Shown: positions 1 through 8,747, counted from the stretch's first letter. The stretch: 64,000 bases of DNA from an uncultured Oribacterium sp. (GCA_934270345.1 CAKQPT010000004.1:59363-123362); one strand, 5' to 3'. The notes: generated by a model from the sequence alone, not told the origin. Made by a program: numbers and translations.

Positions 1-113
1 TTCTCCACCAGATCCTTCTCGTTGATGATATCTCCGGAATGCAGATTTCCGGATAAAAGATCGGATTCGATGCTCTTATATACAAAATCCTTCAGATTCG
101 ATGGTGCTTTCAT
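1..113 (-). CDS. GntR-family transcriptional regulator (N-terminal fragment)
   Basis: The first 37 residues of a gene that runs off the left edge of the window. ATG lies at 111-113 on the minus strand behind a GAGGGAAG ribosome binding site. The residues FVYKSIESDLLSG, then SGDIINEKDLVE, fit the start of a winged-helix GntR domain (FadR/FCD type), where a helix is followed by a PG-D-x-L-x-E-x-x-L pattern. This is a DNA-binding repressor or activator by family. The ligand-binding half is outside the window, so its target and effector cannot be judged. Confidence 0.6.
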   Translation of the reverse strand, partial: MKAPSNLKDFVYKSIESDLLSGNLHSGDIINEKDLVE

Positions 114-213
114 TCTTCCCTCGTACTCATATATCTATCATTGACATGTCAAACTATTATCATCTTATCATGCTTTTCGCAATTTGTAAGTACGGGTTTC
201 CATGCAAAAAATG

Positions 214-999
214 CTAAATGTTCAAGGATCCTGCACGTGCCCGTCTCATCGCGTCCTTCGTGAGGTCCTTGATCACCTCACCGCCGATGATGAGTCCGGC
301 GACGGAAGGTACAAATGCGACGGAGCCCGGGGTCGAGCGGCGGCCACTGATGTGCTCAACGTCCGGTGATATCTCCCCGGCGGAGACATTGTCCTCCTCT
401 GCCGTAAGCGGGGTCAATGCTTCTTCCGTGGAGTACACGACCTTCAGATGCTTCACCTGCCGCTTCTTCAGCTCGCGACGCATGACGCGGGCAAGTGGAT
501 CGATCGAGGTCTGATAGATATCCGCGACCTGGAATTTCGTAGGATCAAGCTTGTTGCCGGCACCCATGCTGCTGATGATCGGCGTGCCGGTTTCCTGGCA
601 GGCCATCACGAGCTGGATCTTTGCGGTGACCGTGTCGACCGCATCGATGACATAATCATAATCTTCAAAGTGAAATTCCGCGCTGGTTTCCGGCAGGAAA
701 AAGCACTCGTGGCGATGGACGACGCAGTCCGGGTTGATGTCATGGATACGCTCCGCCATCACCTCGGTTTTATAGCGCCCGACGCTCTGGTGGGTGGCGA
801 TGATCTGACGGTTGATGTTCGTGAGGCAGACGGTGTCGTTATCCACGAGGTCGATCGTGCCGACACCGGCGCGCGCGAGGGCCTCGGCTGCGAAGCCGCC
901 GACGCCGCCGACACCGAAGACGATGACGCGGGCCTGCTGCAGAATCTGCACGGCTTCCGCTCCCAGCAGGAGACGGGTTCTCGAAAACTGATCTGGCAT
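214..999 (-). CDS. tcdA: tRNA threonylcarbamoyladenosine dehydratase (TcdA/CsdL)
   Basis: E1-like (ThiF/MoeB/HesA) ATP-dependent enzyme. By family it cyclises t6A37 of tRNAs to ct6A in the cytoplasm. The protein has 261 residues, the usual length. It starts MPDQFSRTRLLLG, carries a GVGGVGGFAAEALARAG nucleotide-binding loop and the IDLVDNDTVCLTNINRQ segment typical of TcdA, and ends in the conserved PGSVAFVPSVAGLIIGGEVI helix. An upstream in-frame start exists at 1059, but ATG at 997-999 has a GGAG ribosome binding site 6 bases away and matches the family N-terminus. It stands alone, with a repeat element just upstream. Confidence 0.9.
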   Translation of the reverse strand: MPDQFSRTRLLLGAEAVQILQQARVIVFGVGGVGGFAAEALARAGVGTIDLVDNDTVCLTNINRQIIATHQSVGRYKTEVMAERIHDINPDCVVHRHECFFLPETSAEFHFEDYDYVIDAVDTVTAKIQLVMACQETGTPIISSMGAGNKLDPTKFQVADIYQTSIDPLARVMRRELKKRQVKHLKVVYSTEEALTPLTAEEDNVSAGEISPDVEHISGRRSTPGSVAFVPSVAGLIIGGEVIKDLTKDAMRRARAGSLNI

Positions 1000-1027
1000 A
1001 AATTCTCCTCTTTCGTAAGAAAATCGT

Positions 1028-1113
1028 AATGGGGTCTGACCCCTGCTGTAACATGACATGTTCTCGGTCCGATATTTATTCTCGCCCGAGAGTTTAGGGG
1101 GTCAGACCCCATT
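1028..1113. repeat. 86-bp MITE-like element with GGGGTCTGACCCC ends
   Basis: The element begins with AATGGGGTCTGACCCC (1028-1043) and ends with its exact reverse complement (1098-1113). Each end is itself nearly palindromic. The interior (about 54 bp) has no coding capacity and holds a small TCTCG/CGAGA hairpin. A second such pair lies at 42658-42720, and a single copy of the same 16-bp end sits beside the IS4-type transposase at 63098-63113. Confidence 0.6.
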
Positions 1114-1130
1114 AAAAAAAACTAAAATTC

Positions 1131-1163
1131 AAAAAAGCGCTGGCGTTTATCACGTCAGCGCTT
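1131..1163 (-). terminator. Intrinsic terminator after the APH-family gene
   Basis: An 11-bp inverted repeat, AAGCGCTGACG/CGCCAGCGCTT with one mismatch and a 7-base loop, is followed on the minus strand by six T residues. It lies about 90 bp downstream of the phosphotransferase stop. Confidence 0.75.
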
Positions 1164-1255
1164 CTTATCATATTCTGTTTTTCGGATACCTGTCAATCGG
1201 AACTGCAGGTCTTCGGACCGTGCACTTATACTGCCGGTGCCGAAGGCGGTGCGGG

Positions 1256-2005
1256 TTACATCAGGTCGGCGACATTGAGCCAGCTCTCAAGGATCTCCTT
1301 CTCCTCCGGACGCTGCTTCGTAAGGTTTGCAGCGGCGACAATCGGAAGCCACTTGTGCACATAGCTCTTATCGGTGTTGGTCTTCGCGCAGAAATCCTGA
1401 TAGTACTGCTCTGCCGCATCACGATCCTCGAGGTAGAGTGTCGTGTAGGTTCTCGCTACATCGGCGCTTGCGTTACCCTGGGTGGCATGTACCCAGTCGA
1501 TGAGGTACATCGTGCCATCCTCTGCGACGATGATGTTATCCGGACGGAAATCACCGTGCAGGAGCTTGAAGTGCTTCGGCATGGACTCGAGACGGGTCAG
1601 CAGCTCATAGCGCGTGCTTGCATCGATGGTGTTGAGGCCGTTGATCTGGTAGGTCAGCTTATCGCGCAGCTTCTGAAGCAGCGGAGCCTTCTTCGTGAAC
1701 ATCAGCATCTGAAGGTCGACCATCTGTGCGATGTACTCGTTCTTCTTCTCCGGATGCTCCTTCATGAGCTCGTCGAGTGTCTTGCCGGCGATGTACTCAC
1801 GCTCGATCACCCACTGGCCATCCTCCTCGTAGATTCCGAGAACCTTCGGTACATGGAGGCCTTCGATGGTCTCTACACGTGCGTGTGCGAAGGCTTCATG
1901 AAAAACCTCTGACTTGTCAAACGACTTCTCAAAAATCTTCAGGATCTTATCACCATCGCGATAAACACTCTTGCCCGCTTTTTTCGATAATAATTCTCTA
2001 GCCAT
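1256..2005 (-). CDS. Aminoglycoside phosphotransferase-family small-molecule kinase
   Basis: A 249-residue protein of the APH/choline-kinase fold. The catalytic loop HGDFRPDNIIV (about 150-160) contains the Asp and Asn used for phosphoryl transfer, and the metal-binding IDWVHA follows, equivalent to DFG in protein kinases. The N-lobe includes KILKIF with the likely ATP-contacting Lys. There is a strong AAAAAAGGAG ribosome binding site in front of ATG at 2003-2005. The family phosphorylates small alcohols and antibiotics; the substrate here cannot be told. Resistance should not be assumed, since many Clostridia carry several such kinases of unknown role. It is monocistronic and ends at its own terminator. 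Confidence 0.75.
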   Translation of the reverse strand: MARELLSKKAGKSVYRDGDKILKIFEKSFDKSEVFHEAFAHARVETIEGLHVPKVLGIYEEDGQWVIEREYIAGKTLDELMKEHPEKKNEYIAQMVDLQMLMFTKKAPLLQKLRDKLTYQINGLNTIDASTRYELLTRLESMPKHFKLLHGDFRPDNIIVAEDGTMYLIDWVHATQGNASADVARTYTTLYLEDRDAAEQYYQDFCAKTNTDKSYVHKWLPIVAAANLTKQRPEEKEILESWLNVADLM

Positions 2006-2096
2006 AGTTGTTCTCCTTTTTTAAGTATGAGTCTATTTTACTACACTTCATGAGAAAAGGAATATAAATTTGTTAAATTAATAACAAATTTTCTTC

Positions 2097-4202
2097 TTAT
2101 AACTTTTTATCTATACCGGCTCGATCATACTGAAAGCGGAAGACGGCACAGCCATACGCCGGGAGCGGGTACGCGACGTGGTACGGTCTTCCGTCACACT
2201 CGCCCTTCTTCGCCTGGTAAGCGTTTTTCCGTCCGTCCTTCGAGCTGACGGCGCCGTTTTCATCAAAAATCAGCGTATAGCGGCCGCGGGTCGGAACACC
2301 GACCGCATAGTCCGGACGCTCCACCGGGGTCATGTTGACGACGAAGACGAGGCTGTTCTTTCCGGTATGATCCTTCCGGATGAAGCTGAAGATCGAGCGG
2401 TCGGCATCGTCCGCATTGATCCACTCGAAGCCCTCCCAGCTGTCGTCCTGCTCCCACATCGCCGGGTACTTCCGGTACATGTGGAGGAGGTCACGCATGA
2501 AATTCTGCACGCCCTTGTGCTCCGGCTCCTCGGTGAGGTACCAGTCGAGGGACACCTTCTCATCCCACTCGTGCAGCTGTGCGAAATCCTGGCCCATGAA
2601 GAGCAGCTTCTTGCCGGCGTGGCCGAACATGAAGAGGTAGCCGCACTTCAGATTCCGGAACTTATCCTCGTAGAGGCCCGGCATCTTGTTGATCATCGAA
2701 CACTTGAGATGGACGACCTCGTCGTGGCTCAGCACCAGGATGAACTTCTCGGAGGAGGCATAGCTCATACCGAAGGTCATCTTGTTATGTGCACCCTTAC
2801 GGAAATACGGGTCCAGCTTCATATAATCGAGGAAGTCATGCATCCAGCCCATGTTCCACTTATAGGTGAAGCCGAGGCCGTCATACTCCGGCGCTGCGGT
2901 CACCTTCGGCCATGCAGTCGACTCCTCTGCGATGATGATGCTGCCGTCCTTCCGTCCGAGGATGATGGAGTTCAGATGCTTGAAGAACTCGATGGCCTCG
3001 AGGTTTCCGTTTCCACCGTACTTATTCGGTACCCACTCGCCATCCTTGCGGCCATAGTCGAGGTAGAGCATGGACGCCACCGCATCGACACGGAGTCCGT
3101 CGATGTGATACTCGTCATACCAGTACAGCGCGTTGCCGATGAGGAAGTTCTGCACCTCATTCTTACCATAATCGAAGATCTTCGTGCCCCAGTCCGGATG
3201 CTCGCCCTTTCGCGGGTCGGCATACTCATAGGTCGGGGTACCATCGAAATCCGCCAGTCCCTGCGCATCCTTCGGGAAGTGCGCCGGTACCCAGTCGAGG
3301 ATCACGCCGATACCGTGCTGGTGAAGATAATCCACCATGTACATGAACTCCTTCGGGGAACCATGGCGGCTCGTCGGTGCGAAATAGCCGGTCACCTGAT
3401 AACCCCAGCTGGCGTCCAGCGGATGCTCCGCGATGCCCATCAGCTCGACGTGGGTGTAGCCCATATCGTTACAGTACTCGGCGAGCTCATGTGCCGCCTC
3501 GGTATAGGTATAGAAGCCGTTTTTCTCCTCGCGGTTCTTCTTCCGCCAGGAGCCGAGATGACACTCATAAATCGCCATCGGCTGTGCGAACACCGGTGTC
3601 TTCGCGCGCGTGCTCATCCAGTTCTGGTCGCCCCAGCCATAGCCCGAGAGATCCGCGGTCTTCGAGGCCGTACCCGGACGGAACTCTGCGGAAAATGCAT
3701 ACGGATCTGCCTTATACAGGATATCCCCGCGCTGTGTATGAATCGCAAACTTGTATATCTCACCGAAGCCCATGCCCTCGATGAATCCCTCATAGATGCC
3801 GCTGGTCTCGAGCGGAAGCATGTAGTTCGCCTCCACATCCCACTCGTTCCGGTCGCAGACGATGGAGACGGCCTTCGCATGCGGTGCCCAGACCGCGAAG
3901 TGCATGCCCTTCTTTCCGTGCAGCGTCGCCGGGTGCGCGCCCATCTTCTCATAAATCTTATAATCGCGGCCCTCGCCGAAGAGGTAGCGGTCGAGCTCGG
4001 TGATGAAGACCGGGTCCAATGCTTCCGACGAAGCATCTGTCACGGGCTTCTTCTCCTGTGGCTTCGGAGCACTCTTGTGTGCCGCCGGCGCCGCTGGTTT
4101 CGCGGTCTTCGGCGCGGTTTTCTTTACCGTGGTTTTCTGTGTATCGTTCGTGACCGGTTTTGTGCTTCCGGCCGGTTTTGCTTTCCTGGATCTGGTGGCC
4201 AT
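2097..4202 (-). CDS. glgB: 1,4-alpha-glucan branching enzyme (GlgB, GH13)
   Basis: Makes the alpha-1,6 branch points of glycogen. The 701 residues comprise a Lys/Ala/Pro-rich tail (1-60), a CBM48-like domain (about 90-195) and a (beta/alpha)8 barrel. Asp373 in GLRVDAV is the nucleophile, Glu426 in IIAEES the acid/base, and Asp494 in SHDEVVH the third carboxylate. A C-terminal beta domain follows. The basic low-complexity tail is not part of the usual GlgB and carries the CCAATGCTTCC motif at 4017-4027. ATG at 4200-4202 follows GGAGGACATC. No glgC/glgA/glgP is in the window; the next gene upstream is another GH13 enzyme, which suggests shared glycogen or maltodextrin turnover. Confidence 0.93.
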   Translation of the reverse strand: MATRSRKAKPAGSTKPVTNDTQKTTVKKTAPKTAKPAAPAAHKSAPKPQEKKPVTDASSEALDPVFITELDRYLFGEGRDYKIYEKMGAHPATLHGKKGMHFAVWAPHAKAVSIVCDRNEWDVEANYMLPLETSGIYEGFIEGMGFGEIYKFAIHTQRGDILYKADPYAFSAEFRPGTASKTADLSGYGWGDQNWMSTRAKTPVFAQPMAIYECHLGSWRKKNREEKNGFYTYTEAAHELAEYCNDMGYTHVELMGIAEHPLDASWGYQVTGYFAPTSRHGSPKEFMYMVDYLHQHGIGVILDWVPAHFPKDAQGLADFDGTPTYEYADPRKGEHPDWGTKIFDYGKNEVQNFLIGNALYWYDEYHIDGLRVDAVASMLYLDYGRKDGEWVPNKYGGNGNLEAIEFFKHLNSIILGRKDGSIIIAEESTAWPKVTAAPEYDGLGFTYKWNMGWMHDFLDYMKLDPYFRKGAHNKMTFGMSYASSEKFILVLSHDEVVHLKCSMINKMPGLYEDKFRNLKCGYLFMFGHAGKKLLFMGQDFAQLHEWDEKVSLDWYLTEEPEHKGVQNFMRDLLHMYRKYPAMWEQDDSWEGFEWINADDADRSIFSFIRKDHTGKNSLVFVVNMTPVERPDYAVGVPTRGRYTLIFDENGAVSSKDGRKNAYQAKKGECDGRPYHVAYPLPAYGCAVFRFQYDRAGIDKKL

Positions 4203-4244
4203 GATGTCCTCCGTTAATATTTTGTCGTGATCATATTATACAAC

Positions 4245-4271
4245 AAAACGAGGGGATTTTCCCCTCGTTTT
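4245..4271 (-). terminator. Intrinsic terminator between the GH13 gene and glgB
   Basis: A perfect 11-bp stem, AAAACGAGGGG/CCCCTCGTTTT, with a 5-base loop. The T-rich 3' arm works on either strand. For minus-strand transcription it ends the upstream GH13 unit. A TATAAT box (4235-4240, minus) follows at once and is a plausible -10 for glgB, although no good -35 was found. Confidence 0.65.
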
Positions 4272-4340
4272 GACATTTTTACCACATTGTATAACGCTGT
4301 TTATTAATCAACAGGAAAGCTGTTTTTGGTTAAATCAATG

Positions 4341-4417
4341 AGGCGAAGCGTAGAGAGCCGACAACGAATGCCATACGAAGAGGTCGGCCCTCCGCGTTCC
4401 CTCTGCCTGAACTGTGA
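4341..4417. repeat. Dispersed GC-rich intergenic repeat, copy A
   Basis: Contains the family hallmarks GCCATACGAAGA, GGCCCTCCG and CCTGAACTGTGAC. A degenerate member of the repeat family described under findings; it sits between the GH13 gene and glgB. Confidence 0.5.
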
Positions 4418-4419
4418 CT

Positions 4420-5742
4420 TTATTTCACCTTGATCATCCGGCCTGAATTTGCCTCGAGTCGGATCATGATACGGTTATCCGCCTCGATCGGGATCGACTC
4501 CTCGGTCTGCAGGTCGAAGGCGAGCTCCGCCTTCATCGGCAGGGTCACATAGAACACCGCCGGCTGCTCATCGTTATTGAGCGCTGTCACGACCGCACTG
4601 TTATGATCCACGCGGGCGTAGGCCCACTGGCGGTTCTGGAGATACAGCTCCTTATACTGCCCCATGTGGAGCTCCGAGTTCTTGCCATGGATCTCGGCGA
4701 GCTTCGCCACATAGGAGGTGAAGTCGTTCGGCTTCATCTCATCGAGGTCGATGGACGGACGCAGCGGTGAATCATCCGGTCCCTGCTTCACACCCTCGAG
4801 GCCGAACTCACCACCATAGTAGATGGATGGCTTCCCCGGCAGGGTAAACATCGCCATATAGCACGGACGGAGGTTGTTCTTATTTTCGAGCTTCGATGCG
4901 ATACGATCCACATCATGGTTCTCGAGGAAGAGATACAGATCCCGGCCGATCGTGAGATTACGATTCACATTGTGCGCGATCTCGAAGAAATTATGGCTGT
5001 TGAAGCCACTGTAAATGGACTTGTGCAGCTCGTAGTTCGTCACCGAGTGCAGGGTCTCCGGATTGACCCAGCGTGCATACTCTCCGTGGATCACCTCACC
5101 CATCAGCCAGAACTCCGGCTTCATCTGGTTCGTGAAGTAGCGAAGCGTATGCTGGAAGCCCATATCGAGCACGTCGGCACAGTCGAGACGGAGGCCATCG
5201 ATGTCGAAGGTATCGATCCAGTACTGCACGACATCGATCAGGTATTTACGGACGCCCTCACAGTTGAAGTTCAGCTCCGGGAGCTCCCAGGCACCGCGCC
5301 ATGCACTGTAGTGGAAGCTGTCACCCCATGGGGAACCGCCATCGAATCCGACGCCCTTGTACCAGTCCTTATATGCACTGTCCCAGCGTTTCTCCTGGAT
5401 ATCCTTAAACGCGAAGAAGCCACGGCCGGTGTGGTTGAACACCGCATCAACGACGACACGGATGCCGTAATTGTGCGCTGTGTCCACGAAGTGGCGGAAG
5501 TCTTCATTGGTCCCTAATCGACGATCGACGGTTTTATAATCCGTGGTGTCATAGCCGTGACTGCCGGACTCGAAGAGCGGGCCGATGTAGATGGCATCGC
5601 AGCCGAGCACCTTCAGGTACGGGATGAAGGCATCGAGCTCGGAAAAGCGGTGACGGATCTCTCCGCCATCGTTCTGCTTCTCGGCCCCCACCATGCCGAG
5701 AGGATACATATGATAAAAAACAGCACTGTCATACCAGGCCAT
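4420..5742 (-). CDS. GH13 alpha-amylase-family glycosidase (maltogenic amylase/neopullulanase-like)
   Basis: A 440-residue cytoplasmic enzyme without a signal peptide, expected to hydrolyse alpha-1,4 linkages in maltodextrin or glycogen fragments. The catalytic triad is Asp187 (IDGLRLDCAD), Glu216 (LMGEVIHG) and Asp277 (ENHDVDR). The conserved DAVFNHTG and a short C-terminal beta domain are present, and there is no N-terminal dimerisation domain of the neopullulanase type. An in-frame GTG lies two codons upstream, but ATG at 5740-5742 has GGAGG at ideal spacing. It neighbours glgB, separated by a terminator and a repeat. The exact specificity cannot be read from sequence alone. Confidence 0.85.
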   Translation of the reverse strand: MAWYDSAVFYHMYPLGMVGAEKQNDGGEIRHRFSELDAFIPYLKVLGCDAIYIGPLFESGSHGYDTTDYKTVDRRLGTNEDFRHFVDTAHNYGIRVVVDAVFNHTGRGFFAFKDIQEKRWDSAYKDWYKGVGFDGGSPWGDSFHYSAWRGAWELPELNFNCEGVRKYLIDVVQYWIDTFDIDGLRLDCADVLDMGFQHTLRYFTNQMKPEFWLMGEVIHGEYARWVNPETLHSVTNYELHKSIYSGFNSHNFFEIAHNVNRNLTIGRDLYLFLENHDVDRIASKLENKNNLRPCYMAMFTLPGKPSIYYGGEFGLEGVKQGPDDSPLRPSIDLDEMKPNDFTSYVAKLAEIHGKNSELHMGQYKELYLQNRQWAYARVDHNSAVVTALNNDEQPAVFYVTLPMKAELAFDLQTEESIPIEADNRIMIRLEANSGRMIKVK

Positions 5743-5753
5743 ATTCACCTCCG

Positions 5754-5782
5754 AAAAAAAGCCGGAGCACGAAGGTTCCGGC
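5754..5782 (-). terminator. Intrinsic terminator after the Lrp/aminotransferase pair
   Basis: A GCCGGA/TCCGGC stem, followed on the minus strand by seven T residues (A run at 5754-5760). It lies between the aminotransferase stop and the GH13 start. Confidence 0.7.
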
Positions 5783-5942
5783 GGATATCATCACACAGCT
5801 GCCGGCGGCTGATCGCCTCCGGCAGTTCTCAGGTTCACGTTCTGCCGAAACCTCATGGGCATCGGCCTACTGTATCCTATTATAAAACATTATGTGATGC
5901 TTATGTGAAGTTTTTCTAAAAATCAGCTCTGCTTTCTTCGGA

Positions 5943-7124
5943 TCAGTTTTCAGCGGTATCGACCTGTGGCAGCGTGCGGACGAAGGCCTCGATCCGGTCG
6001 AGCGCCTTCTTCAGGTCCTCGATGGAGTAGGCGTAGGAGATACGCATGAAGCCCTCTCCACAGTCACCGAAGGCGGTACCCGGGACGATCGCGACCTTCT
6101 CCTCCCGAAGCAGACGGTTCGCAAACTCCTCGGAGCTCATGCCGAAGCGCTTGATGGACGGGAAGACATAGAATGCGCCATATGGCTCAAAGCAGTCCAT
6201 GCCGATCTCGCGAAGACGCGTCACAAGGAAGCGGCGACGCTGGTCATAGGCCTCGCGCATGCGGGCGATATCCTCATCACCGTTCTTCAGAGCCTCGACG
6301 GCAGCATACTGCGAGGTCGTCGGTGCACACATGATGGCGAACTGGTGCAACTTCAGAATCTGCTTGAGGATCGGCTTCGGTGCACAGCAATAGCCGAGAC
6401 GCCAGCCGGTCATCGCATAGGCCTTCGAGAAGCCGTTGATGTATACCGTACGGTCACGCATCCCCGGGAACTCGATGATGCTGTGCATCTCGCCCTTATA
6501 GGTAAGCTCTGCATAGATCTCATCTGAGAGGACATAGAGGTCATTCTGCTCGATGATCGGCACGAGCTTCTCGAGGTCCTCCTTCTCCATGATGGCACCG
6601 GTCGGATTGTTCGGGAACGGCAGTACGAGGAGCTTCGTCTTCGGCGTGATCTTCTCGAGAAGCTTCTCCGGGGTCAGACGGAACTCGTCCTTCTCCTCCA
6701 GCTCGATCGGCACCGGCACACCACCGGCCATGATCGCGCATGGCGTGTAGGAAACGTAGCTCGGCTGCGGGATGAGGACCTCATCGCCCGGATTCAGCAT
6801 GCAGCGCATCGCGAGGTCGATCGCCTCGGAGCCACCGACGGTGACCATGCATTCGCTCAGCGGGTCGTAGCTTACACCGAAGCGGCGGTTGATATAATTT
6901 GAAATCTCGGTACGTAACTCCTTTAAGCCGGCATTGGACGTATAGAAGGTACGGCCCATCTCGAGTGAGTGGATACCCTCTTCACGCACATGCCACGGCG
7001 TATCGAAATCCGGCTCGCCAACACCGAGGGAGATCGCATCCTCCATCTCCGTCACGATGTCGAAGAACTTACGGATGCCGCTCGGCTGGATTTCTGTGAT
7101 TCGATCATTTAATGGACTTCTCAT
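5943..7124 (-). CDS. Class I/II PLP-dependent aminotransferase
   Basis: A 393-residue fold-type I aminotransferase. Lys234 in GFSKAYAMTGWRLGY is the PLP Schiff-base lysine, NNPTG (172-176) and SDEIYAEL (200-207) contact the cofactor, and the Arg near the C-terminus in FMRISYA binds substrate carboxylate. It resembles aspartate/aromatic aminotransferases of the AspC/PatA type. The start overlaps the 3' end of the Lrp/AsnC regulator by 4 bases (ATGA), so the two are translationally coupled. This pairing suggests that amino-acid levels sensed by the regulator set aminotransferase expression. The amino donor is unknown. Confidence 0.88.
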   Translation of the reverse strand: MRSPLNDRITEIQPSGIRKFFDIVTEMEDAISLGVGEPDFDTPWHVREEGIHSLEMGRTFYTSNAGLKELRTEISNYINRRFGVSYDPLSECMVTVGGSEAIDLAMRCMLNPGDEVLIPQPSYVSYTPCAIMAGGVPVPIELEEKDEFRLTPEKLLEKITPKTKLLVLPFPNNPTGAIMEKEDLEKLVPIIEQNDLYVLSDEIYAELTYKGEMHSIIEFPGMRDRTVYINGFSKAYAMTGWRLGYCCAPKPILKQILKLHQFAIMCAPTTSQYAAVEALKNGDEDIARMREAYDQRRRFLVTRLREIGMDCFEPYGAFYVFPSIKRFGMSSEEFANRLLREEKVAIVPGTAFGDCGEGFMRISYAYSIEDLKKALDRIEAFVRTLPQVDTAEN

Positions 7125-7603
7125 AAGGACACCTTCATTCTCTCGTCAACACGCGGCTGCTCGATGACGGTGCCGTGATCCTTATACTTCTTCAGTACGA
7201 AGTGCGTCGCGGTGGACAGGACAGAATCCATCGGAGACAGCTTCTCGGAAACGAACAGTGCCACCTCCTTCATGGTTCTGCCCTTGATCATCACGGTGAA
7301 ATCGAAGGATCCGGACATGAGGTACACCGCATCCACCTCATCATACTGATAGATACGATGGGCGATGGAGTCGAAGCCCTGTCCACGCTGCGGGGTCACC
7401 TTCACCTCGATCAGCGCATCGACACGCTCGTCGGCGGTCTTGTCCCAGTTGATGAGCGTATGGTAGCCGCAGATGATGCCCTCCTGCTCCATGCTCTCGA
7501 TCTCTGCCTTCACTCTCTCCTCGTTCTCACCGAGGATATCCGCGATGTCCTTTGTAGTCAGACGTGAATTTTTTTCGATAATTGCAAGAATCTTCTCTCT
7601 CAT
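7121..7603 (-). CDS. Lrp/AsnC-family transcriptional regulator
   Basis: 160 residues. The N-terminal winged helix (about 1-60) begins MREKILAIIEKNSRLTTKDIADILG, here cited only by position and type. A RAM-type ligand domain follows, with the segment VYLMSGSFDFTVMIKG (about 95-110). Lrp/AsnC proteins form octamers that bind amino acids and DNA. It is the first gene of a two-gene operon with the aminotransferase and has an AAGAGGAG ribosome binding site before ATG at 7601-7603. Autoregulation and control of the partner are likely from context, but no operator was identified. Confidence 0.85.
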   Translation of the reverse strand: MREKILAIIEKNSRLTTKDIADILGENEERVKAEIESMEQEGIICGYHTLINWDKTADERVDALIEVKVTPQRGQGFDSIAHRIYQYDEVDAVYLMSGSFDFTVMIKGRTMKEVALFVSEKLSPMDSVLSTATHFVLKKYKDHGTVIEQPRVDERMKVSL

Positions 7604-7845
7604 GGTTCTATACTCCTCTTTTCAGATGCCGGTTCCCCGACCGCATATCTGCGATCCGCAGCTGACGGATGCCAATGTCTCCATCCGGATGCTGTGCCGA
7701 AACACGTAAACGCCGCAGGTCTGCCTGCGCAGTGCGCACAACATCTTTATTTTAAACATCCGTCGGGATACAGACAACTGATTATTTATTTTGCCTGATT
7801 CGTTTTCTTTCCTATTTGTTATGGCAGTTATAATTTCTGAAGTGA

Positions 7846-8577
7846 TTACTTCCGCTTTGCGCCCTCCAGAAAGCGCTCAAGCTCCTCATAATCCTCGCGG
7901 GTGAGGTACGCCGTCTCGACGCCATCCACGCGGAGGCGTTTCTTTCCCTTCGTGAAGCGGCCGAAGACCGCCGCCTTCACCGGTTCTTCCGTCCGGCGAT
8001 GGGCTGCGTCGAAGCCGGCGCGGTCTCCCTGCTCAAAAATCGCATCCGCATCGGCCTTCGCAAGGCCGCTCTGTGTCTTCAGGAAGTCCTCCACCAGCTG
8101 CGTGCCCCGATCGACGGCCAGCAGCCAGCAGTCTTCCGACCAGAGGCGGTACGGGAAGAGGTCAAACAGTTCGCAAACCTCCATCGTGAACTGGCGGATC
8201 GGGATGCGGTCATAGCGGAACTCACAGCCCACACCGTCGCCTCGCTTCTTCCCGGTTTCCGGATCGATGCCCTCCGATGCGCAGAAGTCCCACAGGGCCT
8301 TCAGGACACCGCCCTTCGCCACCGGCCAGCACTTCGTGACGCCATACATTTTCTGATAGCCCGGAAGCAGCTGCTCCAGCGGATCACACGAACCCGAAGG
8401 AGCGTCCTCCGGGCGGCAGGCTCGAGCATCCAGCCCCTTCACTTCCTCTGCGAGGTACGCCGTACCGAATCGTTTTCTGATGTCTGTCATTCGCTGATCG
8501 AGGAGGACACGAAGCGCATACGTTCCGACCTCACCGATCATGACCAGGTCCTGGCCAGGAGTGATATCATGTTTCAT
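7846..8577 (-). CDS. AIR synthase (PurM/HypE superfamily)-related protein, C-terminal-domain type
   Basis: 243 residues. From GQDLVMIGEVGTYALRVLL onward it follows the layout of the second domain of PurM/HypE-like 'AIR synthase related' proteins: a GGVLKALWDFC segment, IPIRQFTMEVCELFDL and PYRLWSEDCWLL. The usual N-terminal ATP-binding PurM domain (about 130 residues) is absent. In canonical members the ATP site forms between the two domains, so catalysis by this protein is doubtful. It stands alone with a weak ribosome binding site. Family assignment is by pattern only; function is unknown. Confidence 0.55.
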   Translation of the reverse strand: MKHDITPGQDLVMIGEVGTYALRVLLDQRMTDIRKRFGTAYLAEEVKGLDARACRPEDAPSGSCDPLEQLLPGYQKMYGVTKCWPVAKGGVLKALWDFCASEGIDPETGKKRGDGVGCEFRYDRIPIRQFTMEVCELFDLFPYRLWSEDCWLLAVDRGTQLVEDFLKTQSGLAKADADAIFEQGDRAGFDAAHRRTEEPVKAAVFGRFTKGKKRLRVDGVETAYLTREDYEELERFLEGAKRK

Positions 8578-8596
8578 AAAGTCTCTCTAACTGTTT

Positions 8597-8632
8597 CTAT
8601 AAAAAGAGAGACAGCCCGCTGGGCTGTCTCTC
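8597..8632 (-). terminator. Intrinsic terminator after the 32-residue membrane peptide gene
   Basis: A perfect 12-bp stem, GAGAGACAGCCC/GGGCTGTCTCTC with a 3-base loop, followed on the minus strand by TTTTTATAG. Confidence 0.85.
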
Positions 8633-8648
8633 CGTCATTCTGTATCCA

Positions 8649-8747
8649 TCAAAGAATATATGGAAGAACCATGGTCAGCACCATTGCGGCAACGAGGGCA
8701 ATGACGATAACCGCGGATACGGTCTTTTTCTGCTTCGGACTCATCAT
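8649..8747 (-). CDS. Small single-span membrane protein, 32 residues
   Basis: The reading frame begins MMSPKQKKTVSAVI and continues as a hydrophobic helix (residues 10-28), ending in PYIL. An AAGGAGA ribosome binding site lies 10 bases before the first ATG (8745-8747) and a strong terminator follows within 20 bp of the stop, so it looks like a real independent transcript. The basic N-terminus and single helix predict an N-in membrane peptide. Similar tiny proteins are common in Lachnospiraceae genomes (general recollection, not checked). Function is unknown. Confidence 0.6.
   Translation of the reverse strand: MMSPKQKKTVSAVIVIALVAAMVLTMVLPYIL

Noticed and set aside
1256..2005. Antibiotic resistance by the APH-family kinase.
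   Set aside because: Only the general fold is visible; there is no match to a known resistance subtype and no mobile context apart from a small repeat.
2178..4217. A 679-residue plus-strand frame opposite glgB, and similar long frames opposite atpD (10726-12339), fabF (34500-35921) and speA (56953-58602).
   Set aside because: These mirror strongly conserved genes on the other strand, have no ribosome binding site or family motif, and arise because codon bias in GC-rich genes suppresses antisense stops.
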